This document shows, one piece after another, positions 32,691-44,642 of a stretch of DNA of 64,000 nucleotides (the first letter of the stretch is position 1; each line of letters begins with the position of its first letter). The position numbers and the translations under genes were made by a program. Below the pieces are notes generated by a model that was not told the origin of the DNA, made no database searches, and saw nothing but the letters and a program-made list of their open reading frames with translations. Source of the DNA: Telopea speciosissima (lineage: Eukaryota; Streptophyta; Magnoliopsida; Proteales; Proteaceae); assembly GCF_018873765.1 (NCBI RefSeq), contig NC_057925.1, positions 62,318,470 to 62,382,469 on the forward strand, in the 5' to 3' direction.

Positions 32691-33613
32691 TCCAGAGTCC
32701 AGTCCAGAGTCCAGTCTCCACCCCCACCGGTTTCCGGCGACAGCTCCTGCCTCCATCGGTAAGTATTGTACTGTTGTGCACTTATGCATTCTTTTTTTTT
32801 CTTCTTCTTCTAATATCCAAAGTCCAAACCCTTTTCTTCTAACCACATCTTTCTATTTCTTCCTTTTGCAGTGGAAACCGGCTGTCTTCCTTTACTCCGG
32901 CGACATATTCCGGCTAGCACTGCAGTAAGTCAGTCAGTGTTTTGATTTTTTTTTGGTTTCAGTTCTTCTCGTACTCCCTTTTTTCCAGTTATCTCTGTGT
33001 TTTCTTCTTTTTCTTTTGCAAGTTCAATTCGTACTCCCTTTATTCCTGTTTTAGTCCTTGAGAGTACTGGTTTTTATGATTGTATTGTTCATACTTCATA
33101 GATCTGCTGCAATGGGGTTGGAAGTTGGAACATAGTTGTTTATGTTTAGGATTGTATTGTTCATAAAAAATCTATTTTGTTTTCTGATTTTTGGATAGAA
33201 TTTCTAGTCCCTGTCTATGCTTTTAAATGATCTGAAACACTCTGCTTTTTATTCCCCCTCTGCCTCTCACTTGTTTATTTAAATGCAGATTCTTCCTGAT
33301 TTTGATTTCCCCATTTTGACGTTATAGTGTTATACCCTTTTGGGTTTTGTTTTTTGGACCATAGTGGCTTCATGATTGCACTTATTTAGACACATTGGCA
33401 CTGTATTGCAACTTGAAGTAGTACCAACACTTCTCCAACTATGCTCTAGGATGTCATATGACTCATATTTCTTAATTAAACCTTTTGCATAAAAAAGGTG
33501 CATATTGTTTGTGCTGTTGTAGTACTTCTAGTCTTCTATTAGTTCTATATTTTTTATTTTTTTTTCTATTTTCTGTCATTGTAGACAACTAGACATCAGA
33601 CAAAGAGAGTACA

Positions 33614-36363
33614 ATGGCCAATGTTGATGGTAGTAGTGGGGCTGAAAATATAAGTACAGCGGGGTCGGGGATTGATCCAAGCAAGGATCCAAAAAGGAAG
33701 GCTAAGTCTAATGATCCTGGGTGGAAGTATGGATTCTGGCCTAATTTAGAAGATAAGAATTGTGTCAAGTGTATCCTTTGTGGGGTGGATACCAAGGGAG
33801 TAATAAAAAGATTGAAGCAACACTTGATTGGTGGTTATGGAGATGTAGCCAAGTGCACAAAGACAACTGCAGCAATTGCTACAGAGATGAGAGAAGCAAT
33901 CTTGAAAAACAAGAAGAGGAGGATGGAAATTTTGGATGTTGATGGTGAAGATTTACCTGTGGAAGGGGCCGAAGAAGGGCATGTAGAGTCTGATTTGGGG
34001 GGGGGGGGGGGGCGGGCTCAAGCCTTATCCCAAGCTCTGGAACAACTTAAAAAAAAAAAGAAAGTTGTCATTCAAACCATAGTCAAACAACAAGTAAGGG
34101 GTCCCATGGATGCTCATGTCAAGAGGCGGACTCCTGAAGAGATTGTTGCAGAAAGGCACGGTAAAGGTCCCCAACAGACTACAATGGAGAACCGTATGAG
34201 ATCAGAGGAGGAAAGAGATAAACTTCGTTCTTACTTTGCAAGGTGGGCTTATGAAAGCGGTGTTCCATTTAATGCCTTGAAGCTAAGGAGCTTTGAGGAG
34301 TTGGTTGAGGCAATTGGACAGTATGGGCCAGGTCTCAAGCCCCCTTCATTTCATGATTATAGGGTTCCTCTATTGAAGTCTGAGAAGGAGAAAATTGATG
34401 AAATAAAAAAGAAACACAAAATCTCTTGGAAGAAAGGGTGCACTCTCATGTCTGATGGGTGGACAGACAAGAAAGGAAGGCACTTAATTAATTTTCTTGT
34501 CAACAGTACAGAGGGGACATTCTTTTTGGGGTCTGTAGATGCATCAAGTCAAATACAAGATGCGAAAATGTTATTTGAGTTCCTTGATAGTAAGATTGAG
34601 GAGATTGAAGAGGAGAATGTGGTTCAAGTGGTCACTGATAATGCTTCCAATTATGTTGCTACTGGAAGGTTATTAATGGAGAAAAGAAAGAAGTTGTATT
34701 GGACTCCATGTGCAGTTCATTGCCTAGACCTTATGATGGAGGAGATAGACAATATAAAAACATACAGGTCTGTGATATTGAAGGGGAGAAAAATTACTAG
34801 CTTCATCTATAGGCATACTCGCCTTCTTGAAGCTATGAGGGTACATACAAGAGGAGCAGACTTAGTGAGGGCTGGAGCAACTAGATTTGCATCTTCATTT
34901 TTAACACTTCAGAGCTTATTGAACGATAAAGATAGTTTGAGGAAATTATTTCTTTCTGATCACTGGGAGAGTTCTAAGTTGTCACATACAGAGCCAGAGA
35001 AGCAAATTGTTGAAATAGTTATTTCCACACCTTTCTGGAATGGTGTGCAAGATTGCTTGAGACCATCATTGCCTCTTCTTCAAGTATTGAGGATAGTAGA
35101 TGGAGATGAGAGGCTTGCATTGCCTGAAGTATATATTGCAATGGAAGAGGTAAAGAAGAACATAAAATCAAATTTTAAGGACAGAGAAAGAAAATGCAAG
35201 AAGATTATAAAAATTATTGATAGGCGTTGGACAAGTCAGATGGAGCGACCAATATATTTGGCTGCATTTCTCCTCAATCCAAGCAAGTACTTTAGTACAA
35301 TTGAGAATGAATCAGATGAATCTTTAGCCAACTCCTTGATGCATAAAGCAAATGATGCCTATAATGATATTCTTGCAAGGATGGTGCCTGATACAACCTT
35401 GCAAGACAAGATCAGTGGATAATCTGCTACTTATACTGAAAGTAATGGAAGTTTTGCAAAGGAGATGGCAATTAGACAAAGGGACAAGTTGAATCCTAGT
35501 AAGTAATTTTCTTTTTAATTTATGTTGTTTAGTTGTTTCACTTGTTTATACTTTGTATTTTGTATGTTGATTTTAATTTAATCTATATTTTTTCTTTTAT
35601 ATATATTTATAGTCGTTTGGTGGGAAAAACATGGAAGCTCTACACTTGAGCTTACAAAGCTTGCAAGGCGCTTACTTGGCCTTTGTTGCTCATCTTCTGG
35701 TTGTGAGCGCAATTGGAGCATATTTGAGTTTGTGAGTAACTGAGTACTTTAGTACTAAGTTAATTTTAATTTTAATTTTTTGTTTTTTGTGTAGTTTTAT
35801 GAAAGAATGATTTAAGGAATAAAAGTGATATTTGCATATTGTTAATTGTTCTTCAGATTCACACCAAGAAGAGGAATAGGTTAGAGCATCAACGTTTAAA
35901 TGATCTTGTCTACATCCAGTATAACCGCGGTCTTCAAGTAAGGTTCCAAGAAAAAAAGGAACAATGCAGAAATTCTAATTCACTGGTGCTTGATGATCTA
36001 GGTTGGAGTAGTGAGTGGATGACTGGTGTATCAGATGATGAATTAGTTCATCCTGGGGATGATCTCACTTAGAGAACTGTATCAACAGTTTCTGGAGCAT
36101 CTTCATCGTTTCATGGCACCAATAGAGCAAGGAGGTCTGGACCATCAACCAGTGGAGCGGTTCCAGCATTTACCTCTTATTCACGGCGCAGTAGGGGGAG
36201 GGGTGAGGAGTCTTCAGATGATGAGCTGGAGTTCGGGTTGGAGTTGGAGCAAGTGGATGTGCGTGATGATGAAAATGTTGAGGATGATTTTGGTTTACAA
36301 AGTAATGTTGTGGGCAATCAAGAGGAGGAAGAAGATGATTTGAATATACTTAATTGGGATTGA
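33614..36363 (+). pseudogene. hAT transposase with two in-frame stops
   Basis: Exon 1 (33614-35498) begins MANVDGSSGAENIS and has a BED-type zinc finger (C53, C56, H70, C81). A poly-G/Lys region follows, then the DUF659/RNase H-like core with LMSDGWTDKKGRHL (Asp near residue 278) and VVTDNASNYVATG (Asp near 340), and PCAVHCLDLMMEEI. A TAA at 35420 interrupts the frame 26 codons before the donor. Exon 2 (35613-35731) and exon 3 (from 35857) encode the C-terminal dimerisation domain: VWWEKHGSSTLELTKLA, SSSGCERNWSIFEF, HTKKRNRLEHQRLNDLVYI. A TAG at 36070 stops it, but the same frame stays open to 36363 with an acidic end (EEEEDDLNILNWD). Splice phases fit. Two single-base stops suggest recent inactivation. 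Confidence 0.85.
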
Positions 36364-36963
36364 AATTTGAAGTTGTGAAGTACTTATTGAACAGTTTGTA
36401 TTGGAATTTGGATGGTTTTTTTTAGACTTTTCTTCACTTTAAGTATTTGAATGTTTAAGCTTTAATGATTACTTAATTTTGACATTTTACTATTTTAGGT
36501 TATTTTATGTTTCTTTTATTGAGTATTGATTGATAGGGTCACATGAGTAGAAATATAGTGGATGACCTTAGGGCCTACTGCCTAAGCACTCATTTTGGCA
36601 TCATAGAGGTAAGTATAATAATTTACCAACCCTTTATGCTTTATATTTAATAATTTATAATGTTGTTTCATACTTTCATATTTATATGCTTTATTGCTAT
36701 GATAATATGATGAACTTAGTTTGTTAATTTGTTTTTTTGGATGAATATCTTGCATTGGTTTGATTCTTTAATATTTATTTGGCAAAGAAGTAGAATCATA
36801 TAATTTTTAATATGCTATTTGTGCCAAATAAAATGGTTATATAAAAAAATAGAACACTGGAACGCCTTGTTCGCCAAGGAGACGCCTTGCGGCCGCCCTA
36901 TCGCCAAGGCGCTTAGGAAGGCCCTCAAACGCCGTGGTCGCCTTGCCGCCTTGATAACTATGG

Positions 36964-37607
36964 GCGCACGTGATCGGTCTTACCGCCACACATTCATTTG
37001 TTATTTTTCATATCTGCATGTGCTGTATTTACGGTTTCTGTTCTATGAACATGTTTAGAGGAACAATGTTTACTCTTTCCCTTTTTGCCAATTAGGTTGT
37101 TATTCTATTAAACCCTTGCAGATTATTATATCCAATCAATGCTATAAGAATTGGTGATTATGCTATATTTGTTGGTAGTACAACTCAAGTAAACTCATTA
37201 TGCATTATCCAACTACTATTTTGTTAAGAAGTATATGGCTCGCTTAATCTTTTTGTGCAGCCTTGCTAACCTGTATCCTTTCTTGATAAGGTATATGTAT
37301 GAAAGAGTAGTGTGAAATCAAGGTTATTTCTCACCAGCAGGTGGAGGAATTCTCTATCTTAAAGATTACATCTTAAGTAGTAGACCTTGCCATTTAAATT
37401 AAATTGCCATCGGTTTCTTCCTCTGCTGTGTTCTTATCAGTTGTTCTTCTGTGACTTGGATCACTTACTGGGTTGAAATTGTTTACCTGACATATTTAGA
37501 GAACTATTTTAATATGATCAATGAAAATATTCAATCTTAAGTTTTTTGACTTAACTCGAGATATGTAAAGGCATATATGTTCTTCCCAGCCATCTCTTTT
37601 TTATATG
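36964..37607. other. No gene seen
   Basis: AT-rich sequence to the right of the hAT element; no feature recognised. Confidence 0.5.
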
Positions 37608-37740
37608 GGAAAAGTATCTCTGAACCACCTGGTACCCCTCACAATGATTTTATATTCATTTTTTCTCTCTTCAAAAAAATGAATATAAAAATCACTGTGA
37701 GGGGACGTAGGATACCATGACGGTTCAGAGTACCCTTGCC
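37608..37740. mobile_element. Fold-back MITE
   Basis: CTCTGAACC, TGGTAC, CCCTCACAATGATTTTATAT and TCATTTTTT on the left pair with AAAAAAATGAATATAAAAATC, GTGAGGGG, GGATACCA and GGTTCAGAG on the right; the loop is only about 8 bp. Confidence 0.8.
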
Positions 37741-37967
37741 CTTTAGCTATATAGGCAAACAATTTTTTATATATATAATTATAGGGAGTGTTTGAATGAC
37801 ATCTCTATAGTATTTAGAATTTGACACCTTCATTCAATTGCCCCTCGTCTTATTCCCAGAAGCATTTAATGCAATTTTTTCAATGAGGGTAAATATGTCA
37901 TTTCACATAGGAACTACATTAAATGATTTTCAACTTTTTGAAAACCCCCTTTTCACCCCGGCATAAA

Positions 37968-38112
37968 AAAAAAAAGACCGTACCAAGTGCACAAGGCTCC
38001 CGCCTTTTGCAGGGTTTGGGGAGGTCAAATGTACGCAGCCTTAACCCTGTTTCCAGGACTTCAACCCGTGACCAAGCATTTAGCAAGTGAGAACTTGACC
38101 AACGCGCCATGC
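37968..38112 (-). mobile_element. Au-like SINE, inverted
   Basis: On the minus strand: GGCGCGTTGGTCAAG..., then GGTCACGGGTTGAAGTCC (B box), TGGAAACAGGGTTAAGGCTG, CCTCCCCAAACCCTGC, GGAGCCTTGTGCACTTGGTA and a T-run. Confidence 0.75.
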
Positions 38113-39035
38113 ACGACCTTCTTACCCCGGGAATAAAACAAGGGGCAAAAAGAAAATCCCATAATTTTATTGTGGCAGTTTGTTGCTTTCAAATATTGTT
38201 TAGTTTACATGTTGTCCATGCCCCAGACAAATATTTCAAAGCTTTTGGAAATGGTTGGAAAATCAACTTTGTGGGCCTATGCAGGAGACATTAGCTTCTG
38301 CATGGGGGGTTTTTACCATTTGAGTCCATCAGATTTGGGTGCAAAATTGAATTTAGTTGACTAATTTTTTTTTTGGTCGGGGTGGGGGGGAAGATAACAA
38401 TTATATTTGGTAGAAGAGCAAAGAATATAGTATTGCAAATTTAATTGACTAACTTAGTTACTGATCCAAACATCTAAAGACACTGTCTTCTGCGCTATAC
38501 TGTGTTTACCCTTTCAAGTTGTTTGAGACCACTTGGAGACTGATATACAATACCGTCTTTAATGTAAACCTTGGCCTATTGAAGCAGGATCCTTCTATGA
38601 CAGCTTGCACTGTTCTTGTTACAGATTGCCTTATATAACCTCTTTGATGAAATGGAAGACTTCGGTGGTCTCTCCTTTGTGGCTTGCGTTGCACCAAGGC
38701 CCGCCCTCATGCACTGGATACGCCCTTATTTCTTTTCTTGGTGGTAGCGGTGTTGACAGTGTCATTTGCATGGTAAAGAGAATGCATAGGAGCAAAATGG
38801 ATGCTATATTTTTGTCAATTCATATGAAATATTCCATATGGCTAGTTGTTTTGTGTCTGCTAGCAGGGACCTGCATCAGATATATTCATCTCAAATCCCA
38901 ACTGGTTAGTTGATTGATCATATTGGATGATCACAATGATTTATTTTAAACTGACAAGCTAGGACATGTTTGATAACAGGCTGAAAAATGCGTGATCTGT
39001 CTGTGTTGAAGAAAGTATCTCAAGAGATATGCTAG
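38113..39035. other. No gene seen
   Basis: Non-coding. A fragment CCCGCCCTCATGCACTGG near 38699 looks like one more SINE 3' end. Confidence 0.4.
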
Positions 39036-39505
39036 CATTTGGAGATGACACAGAACTGATCTTGGATGACGCATTTATGAGAATTTGTCTTGTGGACAAG
39101 TGGTTTGGCCAGTTGTAAAGCTTGTATTATCAACTGGTGGCATCCTACTGGCAGGCAGTGATGTGGCATAGCATTTCTCGTGATCTCAGGTGTGGTGCAT
39201 GGCTGCATGCATGAATCGAAAGGCACTGTAATTCTAAGAGGAAAGCTCACAAGTTTATAGATTGGTATGGTGATCCCATATGGCTGGCCTTTTGGAAATG
39301 GCACAGAGCTGATCCTGATTTCTGGATGACACATTTATGAGTGTCTCTTATGGACAAGTAGTTGGCGAGCTGTTGTTAGGCCTATATTATCAGGCTCATG
39401 GGTCTTACTGGCTGCCCAGTGATGGGGCATTGCATTACTCCTGATCTCTGGTATTATGCGTGCACTGAACTGGAAGGTACTATAGTTCTAAGCAGAAAGC
39501 TCAGA
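39036..39505. repeat. Diverged tandem duplication, period about 254 bp
   Basis: Copies at 39036 and 39290 share, imperfectly, TGGCACAGAGCTGATC, GGATGAC.CATTTATGAG, TGGACAAGT, TATTATCA, CAGTGATG.GGCAT, and CTAAG..GAAAGCTCA. The similarity is moderate, so the duplication is old. Confidence 0.75.
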
Positions 39506-39534
39506 GATGAACTGAAGAGTGGACCTGCGTCAAT

Positions 39535-39566
39535 GGACAATGCTCGAAGTTATACTACTTCGAGCA
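39535..39566. repeat. Perfect 13-bp stem hairpin
   Basis: CAATGCTCGAAGT, a six-base loop TATACT, then the exact complement. No adjacent gene end or T-run, so not obviously a terminator. Confidence 0.8.
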
Positions 39567-40491
39567 TTGTTATACTACTTGCAGACCAAGTTATACACAA
39601 TATGGAAAACATTGGTCTTTTGAAAAGCATCCCCATGCAAGATGCATAGTTTAGGCAGTGGTTTTACCCAGATGGTGTAGGATATAGCTAATGCAGCACA
39701 AGTTGTGCATCTAATCAAAAACTCTTGTTGGCTCTTAGAATGCAATCTCATAAATGTTTTCTACTGATCAATTTTTAAGTTTATCTGCAACCCACTTGGT
39801 AAATTCATCAAGAAAATGGTATACTGTACTGCTTTTTAGAACTCAGAAACCTATGATATTATTACCTTCCAATCTTCCGTCCACGCCTTTCTGATACTCT
39901 CACCATCTTTATCATCTTCTTTTTTCTTATCAAATGACCTTTAGATCCCTTTTACGGCCGCCCCTACGTCAAAAGCCACCCCTACGTCAAAAGGCATGAT
40001 AAAACCATTGACTTGACTAACTCAACTAGAAAATATATCTTCTTCTAGAAAACTGTGACCCCGGATTGATTTGAAAAGAAGAGGGGAGGGGGGGGGGTTT
40101 GGATACACTCATACACCGTTTAAAAAGTGGGGAATTGGATCGGATCTGATTCTAACTGATCTGATATGGTCGATTCATGTCAAGGAACCCTAGAATCGGT
40201 GGGTTTTGACCAATTCTAGGGTTCTTGGGACAGATTCTAAGGTTGCGTTTGGTTGCGTAAATCCACAGATGGCAACTCTGTGGAAGCGTGATTCTTACTT
40301 AATAAAACTGTTTGGTTGTGTAAGTCCACTGGATTACAAGAATCACATGATTCCACTTTTTGTACTAAAGTTGCATCATTCCTGAGTTCATCTATAGAGG
40401 TGAACTCAGATATGGATGACATGATTCTAGCCTTCATATAAATACCCTCGTCCAACTTGGACGCAGCCATATCTGCTTCCCTAAATCGAAA
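39567..40491. other. No gene seen; upstream flank of the 40.5-kb gene
   Basis: Contains a G-run (40088-40098) and a TATAAATA motif at 40437-40444, 48 bp before the next gene's ATG. The latter could be its promoter element, though the spacing would leave a very short leader. Confidence 0.4.
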
Positions 40492-43400
40492 ATGAGAACC
40501 GTCGACTCTTTTCGTGAAATGCTGTCATCTTCTTCCTTGGCACCCATCTGCAAATCTTTTGATCGATTCTCAACAACACACACAGGTATGCCTGCCTCTC
40601 TCTCTCTCTCTCTCCTTCTCTCTATTTCGTTCTCTCTATCCCACTCATATATCTCTCTCTTGATTTCTCCATTTTTGCAGGTGCATCGATCAGATTTGGT
40701 CCTCTGTTACTCGTCGTCCTCCTCCCTCAAGTTAGAGTAACCAAGGTATGGCTTACTCTCTCTCTCTCTGTCTCTTTCTCGATCTGTCCCTCTCTGGTTA
40801 AATTTCATTTTTGTCTTTAGATGACTAAGGAATGGGCTTTCATGAGGTAACAGTGATTGTTATGCTGTAACTACTGATTCCAATCCAGCTCCATGCTTTT
40901 AATTCACTCCATATTTGGTAATGGAAAATTAAGGAAATTAAAGAATTTGAACTGTTGTGTCAAATACTATAAAAACTCTAACTTGAATTTATACAAGTTG
41001 AGGAAGGGAATAGAAAGAGTCACTGAAGTGCTGCAAGAGCCTCTTCTGATAGGGCTTTTTGAAGAGAAAAAAGATCTGATCATTTCTAGTATTTCTTAGG
41101 TGTGGCCTTACCTTTGCCAGTTGCCTGGGGTTTGGGGCTTTTTGTTTTTCTAGGTACTGTGGATCTAATTATTTATTGGGCTGTAAGCATCCTTGTTGTG
41201 TCTTTTCTTAGCTAGCTATATAGGTTGCCTTATTCCAAAAATTCTCCTTGGACAATGGGGCATTGTGGTCTGCTATTGATCTCTTGGGGGAGGAAATTGA
41301 GAGAGAAGTTACTGCAGAATTTGCTTCCCTGAATTACTGAAACACTTTTTGTCTGGGTTTATAGAATTTGGACAACGTCAGTCTCAATCAGATGCCTTTC
41401 TGTTAAAAAATTATTTATCCACCCGTGTCCCCCTTTGGATAGTCCGCCGTGTTAGAGCTCCTGTATGATATACATATTGTTTCCTCCCTTTCCTACAAGG
41501 TCGGCCTTTTAGAGGAAGCGGTGCCAACACTTTCTTACAAAGAACATATAGTCCAACAAACACTCTAAACTCAAACCTTTCCTATGGATGGTGGCACTGA
41601 AACAAATGAATTACTGTGATATTTTCTGCAAGGAAAAAATGAATGCAAGGTGCAAATGTTTTGCAAATTGAAAATGAATGCAAGCTGCTTCATTCCTTCA
41701 ATGGTGCATAATAGGCTGGTACCCAGGGGAGGGGTAATAATTACCTTGCTCTTTTTTTCTTTTTTCTTTTTTTTTTTTTGGGGGGGGGGGGGGGTGGTGT
41801 GTATGGAATCAATTACCTTGATATTCATTATTTTGCTATCAGGACTTAATTTCTGTATTTGCTATCAAACTAGTATTCAAGAGGCACTTGTGCTCTTTTT
41901 ATGTGGACATTTGTATCAAGTATAGTATTGTTCACTAAGTCTTTTATAGATGGGAATGCTGGTTAAATTTCATTTTTGTCTTTAGATGACTAAGGAATGG
42001 GCTTTCATGAGGTAAAAACATCAATTAGAACGATAAAACCTCTTCCGTTTTCTAGTAGCAACAAGTAGTTTGGAATTTAAGTAATAATTTTCACTCAGGA
42101 AATTAGAATGTTATTTTTTTCTTAAATGTGAAGGCATGGATGATGGAAGCACTTATGGAGCTACTAAGTTGGACTAGATTGTATATGATAATCAAGAAAA
42201 TGTGGGTTAGATTTTTCCAGTACAGGCTTTATAAGGACTGGAGAGCTTGTTTGTCCTTTAGATTTTCAGTTCAGGCTTTAATGTAACAGTAACAAAAGAA
42301 TGAAATTCTTTGGACAGGTCCCCTGGTGACTTTCATTATTGCTTTAACAAAAGAATGGAATTCTTTGGACAGGCTTTAATGTAACAGTAACCTTTTGATA
42401 TCTAGCTCAATACTAGCTCTCGTAAGACCTCCCTATGTTTTGTCTAAAAACAATTAAGAGGCCTTTAAGAAAGACCACTTACACCTGTCACCTGAACCCA
42501 GCCGAGATTCTACTAACTAACAACATCGTTAGAAAATTCTAGTCACTAATTAAATGTTTCAATCTGTGCTGCTTTTGCTGTAAAGTCTTAAGGGTCACTA
42601 TTGATGACTGGATTAGTCCCTGATTACGTGGAGGCACACAAGGAGCCACCTTTTATGTACTCCTACATCATTGAATTTGCACGAGTCCTTGGATGCGATG
42701 CATTTCATGTTCAATAGAATTTTGGCCTAGATATACTCAAGGTTTGTGTCGATGAGGCATATGCTTTGCACTGAGAAACTATTCAAAGGTTCCTGCCCTT
42801 CTGCTCTGTGGACAATAGTTGGGCTTCTCTATTAGCTATATATTCGATAGCATTTCCATTTGTTTTATTTTCATATCTTCTGAATGCTACCACCTGGAAT
42901 TTTTTCCCTCCTTCCAACACAGATGTAGGGATTGTGCACTGGAATCTGTTTTTGGTGGACATATGTTTCTCTTCTTCGCTGTCTAGTAGAACAGAGAAGC
43001 CATTCTATTCACCCAAAAAAATAAAGAGAAGCACAGTAGTGTGGTCCTCAGCTTCTTATGGTCTATGCTTGGCATATGGAAGGTAGTTTTACAGTTCTGC
43101 AGATGGTCAGGATTGTTGAGTTTCTATGGTTCTGCACTCCACTGGAAGCATTTTTTTAATCATTGTCATTGTTTTCTGCATCGGCCTTCTCATGGTGGTT
43201 TACAGGGAGGCACCCTTCCACTCTCCCTGTGTTCTGGAGTGGGGTGTAAGAGAGAAGTTATGAGATGAAAGAGCAAGTGTCAACTATGATCTGAGCAGTG
43301 GGGATGCTCTCTACGTCCAAACAGAACTTCATTTCATGTGTCATTTTATCAGTTCTGGAACAATATGTGCACCGAGATAAACTTTTTTGTTGTAAATAAT

Positions 43401-43899
43401 CATCCATTATTGATAACATTACATAGAGATTGTTTATTTATATTAGCTGCATTTGTGAAACTATCAATACCTTGAATACAAATCATGAGTGTTATCCGTT
43501 CTATCTTTACAGGTTGCCATCCCTATTGTTCCAACTATTTGGGTCCTTGTAACTTTCACGAAATTTTAAGAGCTTCAATCAATCGATGAGTTCTTGACCC
43601 CTCTCTCCAGGCCAGCACATTTTCTGGATTCCAAAGTTGAGGAATCAGAGGGATCATGGTCAAGGATTTCATGGATGAGAGGGAGTCGTGGTGGGCAATC
43701 AAGTGATAGTGAAGGTCGAAGCTTTAAGGATGAGATTGACCCTTTCCATATCCCATCTAACGATTCGTGGGTTGATGCCAATGAGAAGAAGCGGCGGATG
43801 AAGGCCAAGAAGGCCAAGAGCAAGAAGGCTAAGAAGCAGTCAGCAGCCAAAAGCATGGATGTGGGGCACCGGATGACTGAAGATTTGGAAGACCAGTAG
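40492..43899 (+). CDS. Five-exon gene of unknown family, lysine-rich C-terminus
   Basis: The model is 40492-40585, 40681-40745, 40821-40846, 43513-43548 and 43611-43899. Every junction has GT/AG and the phases (1, 0, 2, 2) all agree, giving 169 residues. The start is MRTVDSFREMLSSSS. Exon 2 gives a hydrophobic run (FGPLLLVVLLPQV) that could be a membrane segment. Exons 3-4 give MTKEWAFMR and LPSLLFQLFGSL. The last exon is hydrophilic: HFLDSKVEESEGSWSRISWM, DEIDPFHIPSNDSWVDANE, then KKRRMKAKKAKSKKAKKQ, a likely nuclear or nucleic-acid-contacting basic patch. I do not recognise the family. Translation may instead start at the ATG opening exon 3, making exons 1-2 leader. Intron 4 is only 62 bp. 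The last exon is the most secure part. Confidence 0.5.
41963..42016 (+). repeat. Exact duplicate of exon 3 with its splice sites
   Basis: GGTTAAATTTCATTTTTGTC through the 26-bp exon ATGACTAAGG...TTCATGAG and its GTAA donor is repeated exactly from 40798-40850. The second exon copy is 41986-42011. It lies inside the long third intron and could be an alternative exon of identical sequence. Confidence 0.75.
42262..42410. repeat. Short intronic duplication
   Basis: AACAAAAGAATG.AATTCTTTGG followed by ACAGG, together with GGCTTTAATGTAACAGTAAC, each occur twice within about 150 bp. Confidence 0.7.
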
Positions 43900-44146
43900 T
43901 GGAAGATACTGCTCTTAAATATTGCCTGTTCCAATCCTTGCAATAGGAGTAGGTAAGGACATTTGTGAAGATCGATTCAATTTCTTTCTTTGGGAATTGG
44001 TGGAAGGAAATGCTATAGTTGGAGTGTCCGTAGTTGTGTAACAAGAGGTTCCTCATTTTTTTTACCACTGTTGTAACTTGTATGTCACATGATATGAATT
44101 GGGGAGGGAGGGAGGGGGGGTGAGCAGAATCTCATTTTTTTTCTAT

Positions 44147-44480
44147 ATTAATTAGATTTTGTTTTCATTGCTCTAATGACTATTTGTGAGTTATAAATAA
44201 GTCATAAAAGAATTGATCAAGTTATAAACGGGTTCATCAAGCTTTAAACAAGCCACAAATGACCGGTCCCATTCGATTATCGGTGTTAGTCGGTCCCAAT
44301 CGGGAGCCCAAAACATATTAATTAGCTTTTGTTTTCATTGCTCTAATTACTATTTGTGAGTTAATAAATAAGTCATAAAAGAATTGATCAAGTTATAAAC
44401 GGGTTCATCAAGCTTTAGACAAGCTACAAATGACCGGTCCCATTCGATTATTGGTGTTAATCGGTCCCAATCGGGAGCCC
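44147..44480. repeat. 170-bp tandem duplication
   Basis: Two copies (44147 and 44317) share TTTTGTTTTCATTGCTCTAA, AAGTCATAAAAGAATTGATC and ATGACCGGTCCCATTCGATT with few differences; a recent duplication in intergenic DNA. Confidence 0.85.
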
Positions 44481-44642
44481 TTTTGGGCTACAACCAAACA
44501 CCGTGAATGCTCAAATAATAATCAATCTAGGTTGGCATCAAACCGTTTATTAGTCAATTGGCCCAATTTTAGGGTTGCAGGTCAACATTTGACACCTCTA
44601 CCATCAGGAATACAAACTTGACAAGAAAGCCTATGGCCTTCT

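Larger units (their letters stand above)
32024..36963 (+). mobile_element. Autonomous-type hAT element (B), degenerate
   Basis: About 4.9 kb with terminal inverted repeats CATAGTTATCAAGGCG (32024) and CGCCTTGATAACTATGG (ends 36963). CAAGGCG/CGCCTTG motifs are abundant in both sub-terminal regions, and a hAT transposase gene lies inside. The 5' leader (32400-32700) has a 121-bp duplication and T-rich introns. The flanks show no matching 8-bp duplication, so the element, or the A-B pair, has probably been rearranged since insertion. Confidence 0.8.
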
